Source of the DNA: Paenibacillus sp. FJAT-29882
Lineage (GTDB): Bacteria; Bacillota; Bacilli; Bacillales; DSM-1321
DNA length: 64,000 nucleotides
Assembly: GCF_001510645.1 (NCBI RefSeq)
Contig: NZ_LMVB01000003.1
Location: 372,001 to 436,000, forward strand
Direction of reading: 5' to 3'
The translations under genes and the position numbers were made by a program. The notes below the pieces were generated by a model. That model saw nothing but the letters and a program-made list of their open reading frames with translations. It searched no databases and was not told the origin of the DNA. This document shows, in pieces, positions 28,316-37,459 of this stretch (the first letter of the stretch is position 1; every line of letters begins with the position of its first letter).

Positions 28316-29404
28316 ATGAGGTTACTAAAAACGCAAGCGTTAAAGCCAGGTATGCGGCTGGGTAAAAGTATTTTTAATGACCGGGGAACGATTCTGCTTG
28401 GCGAAGGCTGTGAAATATCCGACAAAATCAAACAAAGATTACTCTCATTGGATGTTTCTTTCGTTTATGTTCAAGATGAGCGAACCAAGGATATTAAAGC
28501 GGAATCTACCATCTCCAACGAATTGAGGAGAAGTACTGTTAAGACCATTGAGAACATTTTTCTTGATGTTAGGTCGATGAATATACATGAACGTTCGTTT
28601 GTTATTGAAGGAGCAACACAACGATTTAGTCAATTACTCGAAGACATTATTACCGAAATCAAAAGTAGCAAGCGACTTTTGACATTGCTTGCTGATGTAT
28701 ATATTCACGATGATTATATCTTTACCCACTCCATGAATGTGACATTGTATACTTTAGCGATTGCTAAGGAGATGAAACTGAAGCCTAAGCAAATGACAAT
28801 GCTGGGTCTGGGGGCGATTCTTCATGATGTTGGAAAAATGTTGGTATCGTCAGACATATTAAAAAAGCCAGCTGCATTATCGGAAGAAGAATATTCCATG
28901 ATCAAACAACATTCGGAATTTGGGTTTCAACTGCTTAGAAAAATTCATTCAGTCCCACTTTTAGTTGCTCATTGCGCATATCAGCATCATGAGCGGTTGG
29001 ATGGTTCAGGATACCCTCGTGGATTATGTGCAGACAATATCCATTATTTTGCTAAGATTATTGCTGTTGCAGATGTATTTGATGCAATCACGTCCAATCG
29101 AATATATCGACAGGCGATGCTCCCACATGAAGCCCTAGAAATTTTGTATGCAGGCTCTGGCACTCAATTTGAAACAAAGATTATCGAAGCATTTCGGCGT
29201 TCCGTTACGATTTATCCAGATGGCTTAACCGTACAATTGAACGATGGGCGAAAGGGAGTCGTCTCATCGCAAAATGTCGGATTAAGTGATCGACCCATTC
29301 TTCTAATCATTGAAGAAAATGGCATAGAACTTGAACATACATACACCTGTAATCTAAAAGACCATAATCATTTGTTGATCACGAGCTGTTTAGTAGATGA
29401 ATGA
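28316..29404 (+). CDS. HD-GYP domain protein, probable c-di-GMP phosphodiesterase
   Basis: 362 residues. N-terminal region of about 120 residues resembling the DUF3391-type domain, then an HD-GYP domain: HSMNVTLYTLAIAKEM, ILHDVGKMLVSSDILKKP (HD metal site, about 170) and HHERLDGSGYPRGL (GYP motif, about 225). Such proteins hydrolyse cyclic di-GMP. No receiver or membrane domain is visible. GAGAGGATA precedes the ATG by some 13 nt, and an ATG-TTA-TGA mini-frame overlaps the start. Its upstream region is packed with repeats. Confidence 0.9.
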   Translation: MRLLKTQALKPGMRLGKSIFNDRGTILLGEGCEISDKIKQRLLSLDVSFVYVQDERTKDIKAESTISNELRRSTVKTIENIFLDVRSMNIHERSFVIEGATQRFSQLLEDIITEIKSSKRLLTLLADVYIHDDYIFTHSMNVTLYTLAIAKEMKLKPKQMTMLGLGAILHDVGKMLVSSDILKKPAALSEEEYSMIKQHSEFGFQLLRKIHSVPLLVAHCAYQHHERLDGSGYPRGLCADNIHYFAKIIAVADVFDAITSNRIYRQAMLPHEALEILYAGSGTQFETKIIEAFRRSVTIYPDGLTVQLNDGRKGVVSSQNVGLSDRPILLIIEENGIELEHTYTCNLKDHNHLLITSCLVDE

Positions 29405-29452
29405 TGGGACGTGTGGGACAAGTACTTAGTAAGAAATAGAGTGGTGGGCGGC

Positions 29453-29549
29453 TTTATCCCGTATTAACGAGCAGTAAGCCCCTGACCTTAAGGATTAGAG
29501 GAATCAAAGAAGCGTAGGTCGGGCCTAACCGATTAAAGTTTCTCTTTAT
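29453..29549 (+). repeat. Degenerate bcr1-like family B element (B10)
   Basis: TTTATCCCGTATTAACGAGC, AGTAAGCCCCTGACC, AGAGGAATCAAAGAAGCGTA and the end AAGTTTCTCTTTAT; the second hairpin is lost. 97 bp. Confidence 0.8.
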
Positions 29550-29641
29550 CTGACGTTTCCGCTATTGTTCTTGTTTAGCCTAGTATTTGATACTTGAATT
29601 TGTCTATCGACATTCAGCGCAAGCAGCCCCCTTTTATTCAT

Positions 29642-29703
29642 AAGATGAACAATCCGATGAGGAGTAGTAACCTATTTTTCTATCTAGATTGCTCATCTTT
29701 TGC
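29642..29703. terminator. Hairpin downstream of lytH
   Basis: AAGATGAACAATC and GATTGCTCATCTT pair with one mismatch. It lies 40 bp past the lytH stop and may end its transcript; on the plus strand it ends in TTTTG. Confidence 0.45.
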
Positions 29704-29743
29704 TTGTGGAAGTTCCTTGATTTGTGCTTGCAATTCTGTGTTT

Positions 29744-30736
29744 TTACTTTGAAAGTTCTTTGCGTTCCCATACACGTAGATGTGGTGTTGGGTCAAAGCT
29801 CCATTCGATTTTTCCGTTATCTTTGTACATCCCGAAATGAAGATGGGGAGGGAACTTTCCAGAAGTTCCTGGAGGACCGTAGCCTGTGCTACCTACGCCG
29901 CCAATCACTTGCCCGGGTTCAACGATATCGCCAACCTTGATTCCATCTTTAAAGCCGTTTAGATGAGCGAAGTAATGATACGTATTATTAATATCACGAA
30001 TACCAATTCGCCATCCTCCGTATTTATTCCAGCCTTTCATTTCAACAATCCCGAAGCACGTAGCGCGTACCGGTAAACTATAGTTGGCAAAGATATCTGT
30101 CCCTTCATGGGTTCTTCGCCCACCCCACCCCCGCGCAACTCCCCATGTACTGCGATAGGTGTAATCTGTCTTTACTGGGACAGGAAAAGCTTTTTCTTGT
30201 AAATCAATTCGATTAAATTTCTTAAATAACTTTGCATTGCCCATTATGATCCCGACGGATTTATCTCTTTTATAGAAGTTCCACAATCCAATTCGAATGT
30301 TATCTTCATCTGTTCCGTACGCCAATAGATAATTAGCGAATGTAAATAATAGGTCTTCATCATTCGTGAGATCGGCAACATTATCCCCATTTCCGTCTTT
30401 TCCTATCCCGTTGAATACTGAGATGGAAAATGGATTCGTGTCAGCTTGATTTGGATTTAAAGCACCACTCCATTGGGCCGGATTTATTTGAATGGAGATG
30501 TTCCCCTTTACAGATTTTGCATCATTTCTTGCCAGCCGGATGCTACGTTCATATTGATCGGCAGCAGCAAGATAATACCATGGGAGTTGGACAGCAGTCT
30601 CCATATTTTTAAATAACTCTAACCGCTTTTCCAACACTTCCTTTTCTGAAGTTGCTGTCGATGAAGCAGCAGAGTGGCCCCCAGGAAAACTGAACATGGA
30701 AAGCAACAGAAATGATAGCAAGATTTTATGCTTCAC
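29744..30736 (-). CDS. lytH: Sporulation cell-wall endopeptidase LytH (M23 family)
   Basis: 330 residues. Signal peptide (about 1-24), a central helical domain (LPWYYLAAADQYERSIR), and a C-terminal M23/LytM domain with zinc ligands in RRTHEGTDIF (about 210) and PPHLHFGMYK (about 300). B. subtilis LytH is an L-Ala-D-Glu endopeptidase that trims cortex peptidoglycan under sigma-K. The neighbourhood (lipA, yutC, yutD) is the same as there. Divergent from lipA. Confidence 0.9.
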   Translation of the reverse strand: MKHKILLSFLLLSMFSFPGGHSAASSTATSEKEVLEKRLELFKNMETAVQLPWYYLAAADQYERSIRLARNDAKSVKGNISIQINPAQWSGALNPNQADTNPFSISVFNGIGKDGNGDNVADLTNDEDLLFTFANYLLAYGTDEDNIRIGLWNFYKRDKSVGIIMGNAKLFKKFNRIDLQEKAFPVPVKTDYTYRSTWGVARGWGGRRTHEGTDIFANYSLPVRATCFGIVEMKGWNKYGGWRIGIRDINNTYHYFAHLNGFKDGIKVGDIVEPGQVIGGVGSTGYGPPGTSGKFPPHLHFGMYKDNGKIEWSFDPTPHLRVWERKELSK

Positions 30737-30918
30737 TTTCTAATTCTCCCTTCTGATGATAATGAATATCGTTAGTTTGCTGAAATATTAGAGAATTAAT
30801 TTAATTAATTTTTCCCAGTTGAGTGATTTAGTTGTATCCGCTTGCTTTATTGTGATATCGTGACAGTTGTAGGGAATGTATCCCAATTTATCTATAAAGA
30901 AATGGAGTGAACCTCTTC

Positions 30919-31836
30919 ATGACCACAAAAGAAGAATATCTTCGTAAACCAGATTGGTTGAAAATCAAACTGAACACGAATGAAAATTACACTGGCTTAA
31001 AAAAAATGATGAGAGAGCAGAACCTACATACAGTGTGTGAAGAAGCAAAATGTCCCAATATCCATGAATGTTGGGCTGTTCGTCGGACTGCGACTTTCAT
31101 GATTCTTGGCGCGATCTGTACAAGGGCATGCCGCTTCTGTGCTGTTAAAACAGGTCTTCCAACTGAATTGGATTTGGCAGAACCGGAACGTGTTGCAGAT
31201 TCAGTGGTAACGATGAACCTAAAGCATGTTGTTATTACGGCTGTTGCTCGCGACGATTTGAAGGATGGGGGCTCCGCTGTATTTGCTGAAACAGTGCGTG
31301 CCATTCGTAGAAAAAACCCATTTACTACGATTGAAGTATTGCCTTCAGATATGGGGGGAGTGTACGAGAACTTAAAAACCCTTATGGATGCGAAGCCGGA
31401 TATTCTCAATCATAATATTGAGACAGTTCGTCGCTTATCTGATCGAGTTCGTGCTCGTGCTAAATATAACCGTTCATTGGAATTATTACAGAGAGCGAAG
31501 GAGATGTATCCGGAAATTCCAACGAAATCGAGCCTTATGATTGGTCTAGGCGAAACGAAAGAAGAGATCATTGAAACGATGGATGATTTACGTGCACATG
31601 ATGTTAATATTATGACAATCGGTCAATATCTGCAGCCATCGAAAAAACATTTAAAGGTAGAAAAGTATTATAGCCCTGAAGAATTTAACGAATTGAAACA
31701 AATTGCTCTTACGAAAGGTTTCAGTCATTGTGAAGCAGGACCATTAGTTCGTTCTTCCTATCATGCAGATGAGCAAGTAAATGCTGCTGCAAAACATATG
31801 CAAGCACAAGGCGATAAAATTCTTGAAGCGAAATAA
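30919..31836 (+). CDS. lipA: Lipoyl synthase LipA
   Basis: 305 residues. Two [4Fe-4S] sites: [13 protein letters not shown] (auxiliary cluster) and the radical-[14 protein letters not shown]-terminal [10 protein letters not shown]. It inserts two sulfurs into octanoyl groups, chiefly on GcvH (gene at 11898). ATG 30919 is placed behind TGGAGTG; the earlier GTG lies in that site. Fe-S supply comes from the suf and carrier genes in the window. Confidence 0.96.
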   Translation: MTTKEEYLRKPDWLKIKLNTNENYTGLKKMMREQNLHTVCEEAKCPNIHECWAVRRTATFMILGAICTRACRFCAVKTGLPTELDLAEPERVADSVVTMNLKHVVITAVARDDLKDGGSAVFAETVRAIRRKNPFTTIEVLPSDMGGVYENLKTLMDAKPDILNHNIETVRRLSDRVRARAKYNRSLELLQRAKEMYPEIPTKSSLMIGLGETKEEIIETMDDLRAHDVNIMTIGQYLQPSKKHLKVEKYYSPEEFNELKQIALTKGFSHCEAGPLVRSSYHADEQVNAAAKHMQAQGDKILEAK

Positions 31837-31839
31837 TTC

Positions 31840-31939
31840 GCCGTCCCATAACGAAAGGGTCAGACTCTATAGATACTATATACCGTACTAAACGGTGTAA
31901 AGAGTGTAAGGTCAGACCCTTTTGGGACGGCCTTTTTTC
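31840..31939. terminator. Family A hairpin repeat between lipA and yutC (A7)
   Basis: Outer arms GCCGTCCCATA and TTGGGACGGC, inner GAAAGGGTCAGACTCT and AAGGTCAGACCCTTTT, innermost TATACCGT/ACGGTGTA. The outer right arm is followed by CTTTTTTC, so it should terminate lipA; yutC converges from the other side. Confidence 0.8.
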
Positions 31940-31955
31940 AATTTAGATGAAAATG

Positions 31956-32603
31956 TTATCGATTTGTATTCATACGTTCATCTTTTTGATGAATCATTTC
32001 CCCGTTTTCATTTTCTCCTTTACTATAGTCTTTTCCTTGTGGTGATTTCAGCATATCTTGTATCGTTTTATCAATGGTATAGTCGATATGTTTATCATTG
32101 GAACCTAAAGTAGCGAAGTTTTCAATATCTTGAGCAAGTTTCCAATCATCACTTACATATGCGTGATAATAGCGAGGAACAACTGACATAGCCGTTCGCT
32201 TCACTTGATCAGCGGTTTCTGATCGGTCTGATGAATGGGTTTCATATACGACAAGAACATCCTCATCTGTAACAAGCGTAGCTGCCCGCTTCACATTTGG
32301 AAGTGATGCTGCAAGCGAAGTAATGACACTAGCCAATTGTTCCCGATCAATGGCCATCTTTTCATTCGCAACGTTTGCAATATTTTTTCCGTTAATCGTT
32401 GTACTGTCCATTCGAGTAAAGCCAAAATCAGATCCTTGATAGGTGCTGTTGTTATAATCTTCATCATAGAATTTGGTTGATGCGTTGATTTTTACCGGAT
32501 TTGAGATGTTATCGGTTACTTCGCTCCCTTGTTGTTTGGAAGCTTGACATCCTGCAAATAACGTAACAGAACATAAGCTTAACGCTAGAACTGCTTTTTT
32601 CAA
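31956..32603 (-). CDS. yutC: YhcN/YlaJ-family sporulation lipoprotein (YutC)
   Basis: 215 residues. Lipoprotein signal with lipobox TLFAGC (Cys about 18), then the YhcN/YlaJ domain (ANVKRAATLVTDEDVLVVYE-like region and AMSVVPRYYHAYVSDDW). Members are found in spore membranes. TTG 32603 follows AGGGGGGTG; the longest frame adds an unsupported 11-residue start. Confidence 0.85.
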   Translation of the reverse strand: MKKAVLALSLCSVTLFAGCQASKQQGSEVTDNISNPVKINASTKFYDEDYNNSTYQGSDFGFTRMDSTTINGKNIANVANEKMAIDREQLASVITSLAASLPNVKRAATLVTDEDVLVVYETHSSDRSETADQVKRTAMSVVPRYYHAYVSDDWKLAQDIENFATLGSNDKHIDYTIDKTIQDMLKSPQGKDYSKGENENGEMIHQKDERMNTNR

Positions 32604-32717
32604 TGAAAACACCCCCCTAAGAAATAGGATGGGCAAATTCCTCTAAATTTCGCTTAGTAATTGATGGCTAATCAGGTATAATTTAAGAAGGAACTGGACT
32701 AAAAAGAGGTGATATGG

Positions 32718-32990
32718 ATGATAAGCATCAATAATTTAGCCTATGATATTGTAGAAGAACGAAGAGATGGCTACAATGAAGAAGCGTTTAAAGCGCGATA
32801 TAGTGAGATATTGACTAAATATGATTATATTGTAGGCGATTGGGGATATGGACAATTACGTCTGCGCGGTTTCTTTGAAGACGATAATCAAAAAGCCACC
32901 TTTGATACAAAGATTAGTACACTAACCGAGTACCTGTATGAATACTGTAATTTTGGCTGTCCATATTTTGTTTTGAAGAAAATAAAGTGA
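32718..32990 (+). CDS. yutD: YutD family protein (DUF1027)
   Basis: 90 residues. YutD-type domain: YDIVEERRDGYNEEAFKARY, DYIVGDWGYGQLRLRGFF and the C-terminal YLYEYCNFGCPYFVLKK. Cytosolic, unknown function. ATG 32718 behind AGAGGTGAT is chosen over the GTG at 32709. The stop is followed by AGTGAAATAAG, like a bare family B end. Confidence 0.88.
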   Translation: MISINNLAYDIVEERRDGYNEEAFKARYSEILTKYDYIVGDWGYGQLRLRGFFEDDNQKATFDTKISTLTEYLYEYCNFGCPYFVLKKIK

Positions 32991-33019
32991 AATAAGAACT
33001 AGAGTAAGTTCAAAATGGA

Positions 33020-33144
33020 AAGAGGTTGTTCCGAAAGGGTCTGACCTCACACTCTTTACACCGTTTATTGTCATTTACACGTCATATAAACGATATATAG
33101 GAGATGTGAGGTCTGACTCTTTCGTTAGGGAGCAGCCTCTTTTC
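33020..33144. terminator. Family A hairpin repeat after yutD (A8)
   Basis: Outer AGAGGTTGTTCC and GGAGCAGCCTCT, next CGAAAGGGTCTGACCTCACA and a near-complement ending AGGTCTGACTCTTTCG. T run beyond the right arm. Confidence 0.75.
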
Positions 33145-33150
33145 CTCTAA

Positions 33151-33435
33151 TCAGGGGTTGTAGAATACGGAGGTTTGTTCGTGTTTGTCAGGCTTGTCAT
33201 GAGGCGAGTCGGCACCGTCTATTTGACGGGGCAAGCCTTCATGAAGCGATTTGTTTTCGTAATTGAAGGCACTTGTATAGCGCTGTCCTTCTTCCCATGG
33301 TGAGTTTTTGTTTTCAACAGGTGTCATCTCGCCACGGGGTGCACCATAAGGCCCTTCAGGTAGTTCTTCAGGAAGTAAATCATTCTTTTGTTTTTCCACA
33401 TTTGAGATCTCATGGGAACGCTTTTCATCGTTCAT
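33151..33435 (-). CDS. Hypothetical hydrophilic protein
   Basis: 94 residues, rich in Glu, Pro, Asn and Lys, no membrane segment and little predicted order (LPEELPEGPYGAPRGEMTP, ENKNSPWEEGQRYTSAFNYE). AAAGGATGTTGGAT precedes the ATG at 33435; an in-frame ATG three codons earlier overlaps that site. Composition resembles small cytosolic or coat-associated proteins of spore formers, but I do not recognise the family. Confidence 0.7.
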   Translation of the reverse strand: MNDEKRSHEISNVEKQKNDLLPEELPEGPYGAPRGEMTPVENKNSPWEEGQRYTSAFNYENKSLHEGLPRQIDGADSPHDKPDKHEQTSVFYNP

Positions 33436-33787
33436 ATCCAACATCCTTTCTACTTCACTGTGAACCTTAGGATGTCCTTTTCATTTGAAAACATGATGTA
33501 GTGCAATAACTATTTAATAGGTACTTTTTTCAAACATAGATCATCATACAACAATTGTGTGAACTATGATAAAATTATAGTAGTATCATCTTGCATCATG
33601 TTGAAATCTAACTAGAATAAAGTCGTTTGGTTAAGATACTTACAGCTATTAATGTGGAGTTTTTCAAAAGGTGTTTATAATCTCGCATAAGTCGATAAAA
33701 AGCACATCATACATAGGAAATTATGTTTACGCCAAGAATAGCGAAGAGGACATGGTGGCCTTTTCAGTTAGAAAGGATTGAATATCT
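33436..33787. other. Intergenic region upstream of yutE
   Basis: AT-rich; no gene-length frame and none of the four repeat families. It should hold promoters for the divergent genes on either side, but no clear match stands out. Confidence 0.4.
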
Positions 33788-34225
33788 TTGTATTTTGTTG
33801 ACAGAGAGCAAATTGAAAAACATTTAGTTTATTTGGAACAACGGCTTCGCATTTTCGGGGAACAATCAAATTGGGATAATGAACTTGCAGGCCTTGCTCT
33901 TTGCCGAATTGTTCAGACTTCTATTGATGCTATATTAGATACAGGGAATGCAATTATTGATGGCTTTATTATGCGTGATCCAGGAAGTTATGAAGACATC
34001 GTCGATATTTTATTAGATGAAAAAGTAATAGATGAAAAAATGGCTTATCAATTTAAACAAATTCTTCCGCTTAGAAAAATGCTCGTTCAGGATTATTTAG
34101 TAGTAGACACGAAAACGGTGGCCACCGTTTTTAACGAAAATATTCAAGCATTTATCGAATACCCTAAAGTCGTAAGAAACTATGTAATAAATGAATTAGG
34201 CCCGGTTTCAGCATTCAAGAATTAA
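33788..34225 (+). CDS. yutE: DUF86/HepT-like protein YutE
   Basis: 145 residues, all-helical HepT-like (DUF86) protein: ALCRIVQTSIDAILDTGNAI and QILPLRKMLVQDYLVVD. HepT toxins have an RX4-6HY-type motif; here the region reads RKMLVQDYL, where Asp replaces the His, and no MNT antitoxin gene is adjacent. The TTG start is 10 nt after GAAAGGA. Function unknown; a housekeeping member rather than a toxin is likely. Confidence 0.8.
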   Translation: MYFVDREQIEKHLVYLEQRLRIFGEQSNWDNELAGLALCRIVQTSIDAILDTGNAIIDGFIMRDPGSYEDIVDILLDEKVIDEKMAYQFKQILPLRKMLVQDYLVVDTKTVATVFNENIQAFIEYPKVVRNYVINELGPVSAFKN

Positions 34226-34251
34226 CAGAAATGAAGAACGAGAGGGATTAT

Positions 34252-35019
34252 ATGAAAAAAGAATATAAAGGCTATCTAATTGATTTAGATGGCACCATCT
34301 ATCGAGGTACTGAAGAAATTAAAGAAGCAGCCGGTTTTATTGAAGGCTTAAGAAGCCGAAATATACCTTATTTGTTCGTGACAAATAACTCATCTAGAAC
34401 GCCGGCGCAGGTGGCTCAAGTGCTTTGTGATTTCGGGATTGAAACAAAAGCAGATCAAGTATTCACAAGTGCGATGGCGACTGCGACCTTTATTGCAGAA
34501 CGTCAAACAGAGGCCTCTGTCTATGTTATTGGCGAAGAGGGGCTTTTGCAGGCAATTCAAGAAAAAGGCTTCACTCATTCTGATGAAAACCCTGATTTTG
34601 TCGTGATGGGTATTGATAGAAAGATCAATTATGAAAAACTCGTAAAAGCAAGTCTAGCGGTACGGAATGGTGCCACCTTTGTTGCAACAAATGGTGATGC
34701 AGCACTTGTAACTGAACGAGGTCTTCTGCCGGGAAATGGCTCGTTAGCTTCAGTTATATCAGTATCAACAGGGGTACAGCCTATTGTTATTGGCAAGCCG
34801 GAATCCATTATTGTTGAACAAGCATTAAAGGTTCTCGGTGTTGATAAGGAAGATACAATCATGGTTGGCGATAATTATGATACCGATATTCTTGCAGGCA
34901 TTCATGCAGGGATTGATACATTGTTAGTACATACTGGCGTTACGACGAAAGAATTATTGAAAGATTATCAAGAACAACCGACACATGTTATTGATACATT
35001 GGATGACTGGAAATTTTAA
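34252..35019 (+). CDS. yutF: HAD-IIA family phosphatase YutF (NagD-like)
   Basis: 255 residues. HAD motif I YLIDLDGTIYRG, motif II FVTNNSSRTP, motif III/IV IGKPE and MVGDNYDTDI; the NagD-like cap lies between. Probably dephosphorylates small phosphorylated metabolites. ATG 34252 follows GAGAGGG; the ATG at 34231 has no site. Confidence 0.88.
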   Translation: MKKEYKGYLIDLDGTIYRGTEEIKEAAGFIEGLRSRNIPYLFVTNNSSRTPAQVAQVLCDFGIETKADQVFTSAMATATFIAERQTEASVYVIGEEGLLQAIQEKGFTHSDENPDFVVMGIDRKINYEKLVKASLAVRNGATFVATNGDAALVTERGLLPGNGSLASVISVSTGVQPIVIGKPESIIVEQALKVLGVDKEDTIMVGDNYDTDILAGIHAGIDTLLVHTGVTTKELLKDYQEQPTHVIDTLDDWKF

Positions 35020-35022
35020 AAA

Positions 35023-35065
35023 AGAAGAAGCTTGGGTATGTATTTCTACGTCCAAGCTTCTTTTA
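35023..35065 (+). terminator. Terminator of yutF
   Basis: AGAAGAAGCTTGG and CCAAGCTTCTTTT with T-rich tail. Confidence 0.85.
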
Positions 35066-35103
35066 TTTTATTTGTCTTTAGAACATATCTTGAAACTCTC
35101 CAA

Positions 35104-35598
35104 CTATTTTCCATTTTTGGATCGGTGTGCTAATCGACTTGAAGCAGCAGCGGCGATGGCACCGACGATATCATCGAGAAACGTATGAACTTTTCCTGTG
35201 CTTTTATCATTCAAAGTTTTTAGAATACCTGGTTTTTGCTTATCGATGTACCCGTAGTTCGTGAAGCCGATTGAACCGTATACGTTTACGATAGACAAGG
35301 CAAGGATTTCATCTACGCCATACAAGCTTTCATCTATTTCCACAATTTTCTGTAGCGGTTCCTCAAGCATCTTTTTTTCAGCAAGGACATCCAGTTGAAT
35401 TCCAGTCAGAATTGCGTTTTGAACTTCGCGTTTTGATATGACGCGTTCCACGTTTTCAATGCAGTCCTTCATCTCGAGGTTTTCATGATAGCTTGCTTGT
35501 AAATACATTACAAGCTCCGCAATATCTTCAATCTTCACTCCTCTTTCTTTTAACCATCTTCTTGCTGTCTGTTCTGATACGTTAATAACTTCATCCAT
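35104..35598 (-). CDS. yutG: Phosphatidylglycerophosphatase A family protein YutG
   Basis: 164 residues, PgpA-type domain: IEDIAELVMYLQASYHENL, VDEILALSIVNVYGSIGFTN and the end FLDDIVGAIAAAASSRL. The family dephosphorylates phosphatidylglycerophosphate; this soluble branch lacks clear membrane helices, so the substrate is uncertain. GGGTGATC precedes the ATG. Convergent with yutF. Confidence 0.82.
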   Translation of the reverse strand: MDEVINVSEQTARRWLKERGVKIEDIAELVMYLQASYHENLEMKDCIENVERVISKREVQNAILTGIQLDVLAEKKMLEEPLQKIVEIDESLYGVDEILALSIVNVYGSIGFTNYGYIDKQKPGILKTLNDKSTGKVHTFLDDIVGAIAAAASSRLAHRSKNGK

Positions 35599-35721
35599 TA
35601 CAGATCACCCATTTCGTCTGGATTTCAGTAGCTATATATACATATGTTTATTCCGGAATTTAATAAACATTCAGAAAACCAATTGTTCTTCATATATATA
35701 AGTTAAGTGGCATATTTACTT

Positions 35722-36154
35722 GTTATCCCGCTTTAACGGAAAGTCCCCCACCTCAAGGCTTAGAGGAAGCGAAGGTGGGGATAACTGCCCAATCTAGGTG
35801 CGGCTCCTAGCCCCTCGAGGTCATAAGCTGTAATACTCTGTGGCAAACTACGCCACGCCGTATTCCATCTTATGCTTGTCGGGGCTGGGCAATCGCCTCA
35901 GCCTTTGAAGTAAAAGCCTGATTGGTGAGATATAGTGAGACTTACCGATGCGTGAACAGAGGTAAAGTTTGCGCCCACCGGATTGGGTCACTCAGACGTT
36001 GCCGCAGGACGCGGCGTACTTGGTCCGAGTTCGTTGAACCTTAGGTTCGTACTGTCGATTGATCGAATTGAAAGTGGAGATATTAGCGACACTAGAACGG
36101 GACTAACAATCAGCGTGGATGAAGAAAACCCCACTGCTTGAATTTTCACTTTAT
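35722..36154 (+). repeat. Longest bcr1-like family B element, with two structured inserts (B11)
   Basis: TTATCCCGCTTTAACGGA to AATTTTCACTTTAT, 433 bp. It contains the same module as the copies at 10988 and 24445 (GCCGCAGGACGCGGC, TGTCG/CGACA arms) plus a further 110-120 nt between the first hairpin and GCCTGATTGGT. That second insert folds as AGCCCC/GGGGCT, CATAAG/CTTATG, AATAC/GTATT and GTGGC/GCCAC nested around one axis. Confidence 0.9.
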
Positions 36155-36199
36155 CGTACATTTAAATTGCCCGAATTCTCGGTTACTATGCTTTTCTTT

Positions 36200-36333
36200 A
36201 AGTGCGTGTTCAAAAAGGAGAATAAAAAGAGCCAAGAAGCTCGAGGAGCGCATCTCGAGAGGACCGGAGAGACAGAGCTTTGAAGCAATTCGACAGCTAT
36301 TTTTACCGGACTTTTTGAACATCCTCTTTAAAC
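36200..36333 (-). repeat. Family C repeat (C1)
   Basis: GTGCGTGTTCAAAAAGGAG at one end and CCGGACTTTTTGAACAT at the other; the middle (CTCGAGGAGCGCATCTCGAG, AGACAGAGCTTTGAAGC) is nearly identical, inverted, to the copy at 44418. Confidence 0.88.
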
Positions 36334-36376
36334 CACAGACGAAATGAGAATCAGATAAATGAAAGGTGCGGATCGT

Positions 36377-37378
36377 ATGATTGAGGAGATTATTTTTGAA
36401 TCGTATGGTATTCATCCTGAACGTGAAGAAGCTTTAGGGAAATATCCTTCCTTTATATCGGGCCCAACCATTTATAGTATTATTCCGCTTGGCGAGGTGA
36501 ATCAAGAAGAGTTGAAGGAAAGAAAAATGATGGCTGATCAATTAGTCAATCAAGGAGATCGGTATATAGCAGAGTTTGTGATGGCGAATCATGGGAGCTA
36601 TGTATCAGAGGCAGAAGAACAGCCATTTGTGCTCGTAGCGGCCAGAACCTTACATGAACCGAGAAGTCATCAGATCGGTAGGAAGGTAGCCAAATTCCAT
36701 TATCGAGCGCGCGGTATCCCTGCGCCTATTAAAGTTTGTTCGAGAATCGGTCAGTGGAAGGAGCTGTGGGAACAACGGATTGATCAGCTGGAGCAAATTT
36801 GGAATGAGAAATTGAAGGCTCATCCAAATAATCCTTTTGAGGAGGCGTTTATTGCCACATTCCCTTACTATATGGCATTAGGTGAAACGTCGATTCAATA
36901 TTTAGTTGATACCGAAATGGATGATACCCCCACTGCCAGTGATAGCGGTACGGTTTGCTATGACAGATTTACATCTGAGACATGGAACGGGAAATATTGT
37001 ATAAAAAATCCGTTTGATTGGATATTTGACCATGGAAGCAGAGATGTCGCGGAATGGATTCGGCATCACTATTTACAGAACCAACATACGTATCAGCCGG
37101 GTATTTCCACTTTTATGAGCGATTATCAAACGATTGGACCGCTTTCAAGCTTTTCTGCGCGTTTGCTTTATTCACGTTTGATGTTTCCCATCCATTATTA
37201 TGAAGTGGTAGAAGAGTATTTTTCAAGTCCAAAAGAGGCAAGAGCAAATGAATTGGAGGAACAGATTCAGAACATGGCTAATACGTCTACTTACTACGAA
37301 GAATTCCTTCGCCGCTTTTATGAGATCGCCCATATTCCTTCCAAGCAGCTTCGGCTCCCAGATGTAAATTGGTTGTGA
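36377..37378 (+). CDS. yutH: Spore coat-associated protein YutH (CotS/kinase-like)
   Basis: 333 residues, related to the CotS/YutH group of kinase-fold coat proteins: FVLVAARTLHEPRSHQIGRK, CYDRFTSETWNGKYCIKNP and FDWIFDHGSRDVAEWIRHHY. The last resembles the HGD/DFD catalytic region of aminoglycoside-kinase-like proteins with changed residues. ATG 36377 has AAAGGTG before it. It precedes hom in B. subtilis too; here a dehydrogenase gene is in between. Confidence 0.85.
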   Translation: MIEEIIFESYGIHPEREEALGKYPSFISGPTIYSIIPLGEVNQEELKERKMMADQLVNQGDRYIAEFVMANHGSYVSEAEEQPFVLVAARTLHEPRSHQIGRKVAKFHYRARGIPAPIKVCSRIGQWKELWEQRIDQLEQIWNEKLKAHPNNPFEEAFIATFPYYMALGETSIQYLVDTEMDDTPTASDSGTVCYDRFTSETWNGKYCIKNPFDWIFDHGSRDVAEWIRHHYLQNQHTYQPGISTFMSDYQTIGPLSSFSARLLYSRLMFPIHYYEVVEEYFSSPKEARANELEEQIQNMANTSTYYEEFLRRFYEIAHIPSKQLRLPDVNWL

Positions 37379-37459
37379 GAAGCGCTTACAATTTTCTCCA
37401 TTCTAGGATTATCTTATGATATGATTGAGGGAAATATAAAAGAGAAGGATATGAATTCA

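Noticed and set aside
33788..34225. HepT/MNT toxin-antitoxin pair
   Set aside because: No nucleotidyltransferase partner gene is adjacent, the RX4-6HY motif is not intact, and the gene sits in the conserved yut order.
36138..36415. Frames on both strands of about 70-90 codons
   Set aside because: They coincide with the family C repeat and its flanks and have no conserved protein features.
37372..37390. CcpA cre-like sequence GAGAAGCGCTTACA
   Set aside because: Only the right half agrees well with the cre consensus and it overlaps the end of yutH; one weak match is not enough.
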